A stretch of DNA of 64,000 nucleotides from contig JAKOON010000033.1 in NCBI GenBank assembly GCA_022577435.1, positions 3,903,257-3,967,256 of the forward strand, given 5' to 3'. Of the stretch, positions 63,723-64,000 are shown piece after piece. The notes under the pieces were generated by a model. It saw nothing but the letters and a program-made list of their open reading frames with translations, did not search any database and was not told the origin of the DNA. Position numbers and translations under genes: made by a program. The stretch's first letter is position 1. Every line of letters begins with the position of its first letter. This DNA is from Embiotoca jacksoni. Its lineage: Eukaryota > Chordata > Actinopteri > Embiotocidae.

Positions 63723-64000
63723 CTCGTAAACTCCCACACACCTACAAACCTAAAGCAATCGAACTTGATAACAGAAGTTCACTTGAGAAAGCTCACAGTT
63801 TCTCACCTTGTGTATATCATTAGCATACATCAGAAATCTTTTCTGCTCCAAAAATCCTGTAAGGCAACAATCAGATCTGCAACAAGTTTAAAGTTTGCAA
63901 TTCGTGACCATGGCGGAGAGCTGGCGCTTTAACTTCATGCTCATTTACAAGGTCATAAATCGTCAAAAATGATGTGTTAATGTCACAGAGAGGGTCGGAG

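Larger units (their letters stand above)
58770..64000. other. intergenic region downstream of chchd3
   Basis: No coding exon was recognised on either strand. The region contains GT-rich repeats (58810-58848), a two-copy 21-bp minisatellite (59312-59367), old fish interspersed repeats (about 60105-60340, 62460-62580, 62590-62780), a possible MITE (60513-60957), several A/T/C homopolymers and a (CA)n tract (63682-63720). Repeat-poor blocks at 61500-61680 and 61880-62060 could be regulatory. In mammals the plxna4 side lies downstream of this gene, but nothing here shows that gene. Confidence 0.7.

Overview
The window is animal genomic DNA, almost certainly from a ray-finned fish and probably a percomorph. 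Three things point there. A clearly vertebrate-type gene is split into short exons across nearly 60 kb. The introns carry degraded relics of repeat families I recognise from bony fish genomes: Tc1-like transposons, hAT-type MITEs, a LINE tail and several unnamed families. (CA)n/(GT)n microsatellites are very dense. Nothing prokaryotic, no CRISPR array and no intact mobile element was seen.

The only protein-coding gene I can support is the 3' two-thirds of chchd3 (MICOS subunit MIC19) on the + strand. Five constitutive exons lie at 9301-9481, 29279-29362, 39224-39294, 52580-52715 and 58063-58086 (stop), with a 3' UTR running to a poly(A) signal at 58736-58741. All the joins have AG/GT splice sites and compatible phases. 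They give 164 residues in one frame: an alanine/glutamine-rich helical segment, a coiled coil, a CHCH domain with two CX9C motifs encoded within one exon, and a seven-residue tail. The N-terminal exons (start codon, myristoylation site) lie upstream of position 1. An excellent candidate 15-nt microexon (26788-26802) sits between two phase-0 exons and would add five residues in frame.

Region by region: 1-9300 is intron with microsatellites and a CTCF-like site; 9482-29278 is a 19.8-kb intron with a LINE tail, the microexon and a Tc1 relic; 29363-39223 is intron with a 580-bp inverted-repeat element and a Tc1-end MITE; 39295-52579 is intron with a second Tc1 relic, old fish repeats, a hairpin and a GT/CA inverted pair; 52716-58062 is intron with a second GT/CA inverted pair and a 64-bp Z-DNA-prone tract; 58770-64000 is intergenic, with repeats and no recognisable gene.

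I found no new multi-gene system. The most interesting observations are the microexon, the convergent long GT/CA tracts around the CHCH exon (possible exon looping or circular RNA), and the repeat families that can be cross-matched within the window. Family assignments of repeats rest on memory of their general sequence and need a database search.
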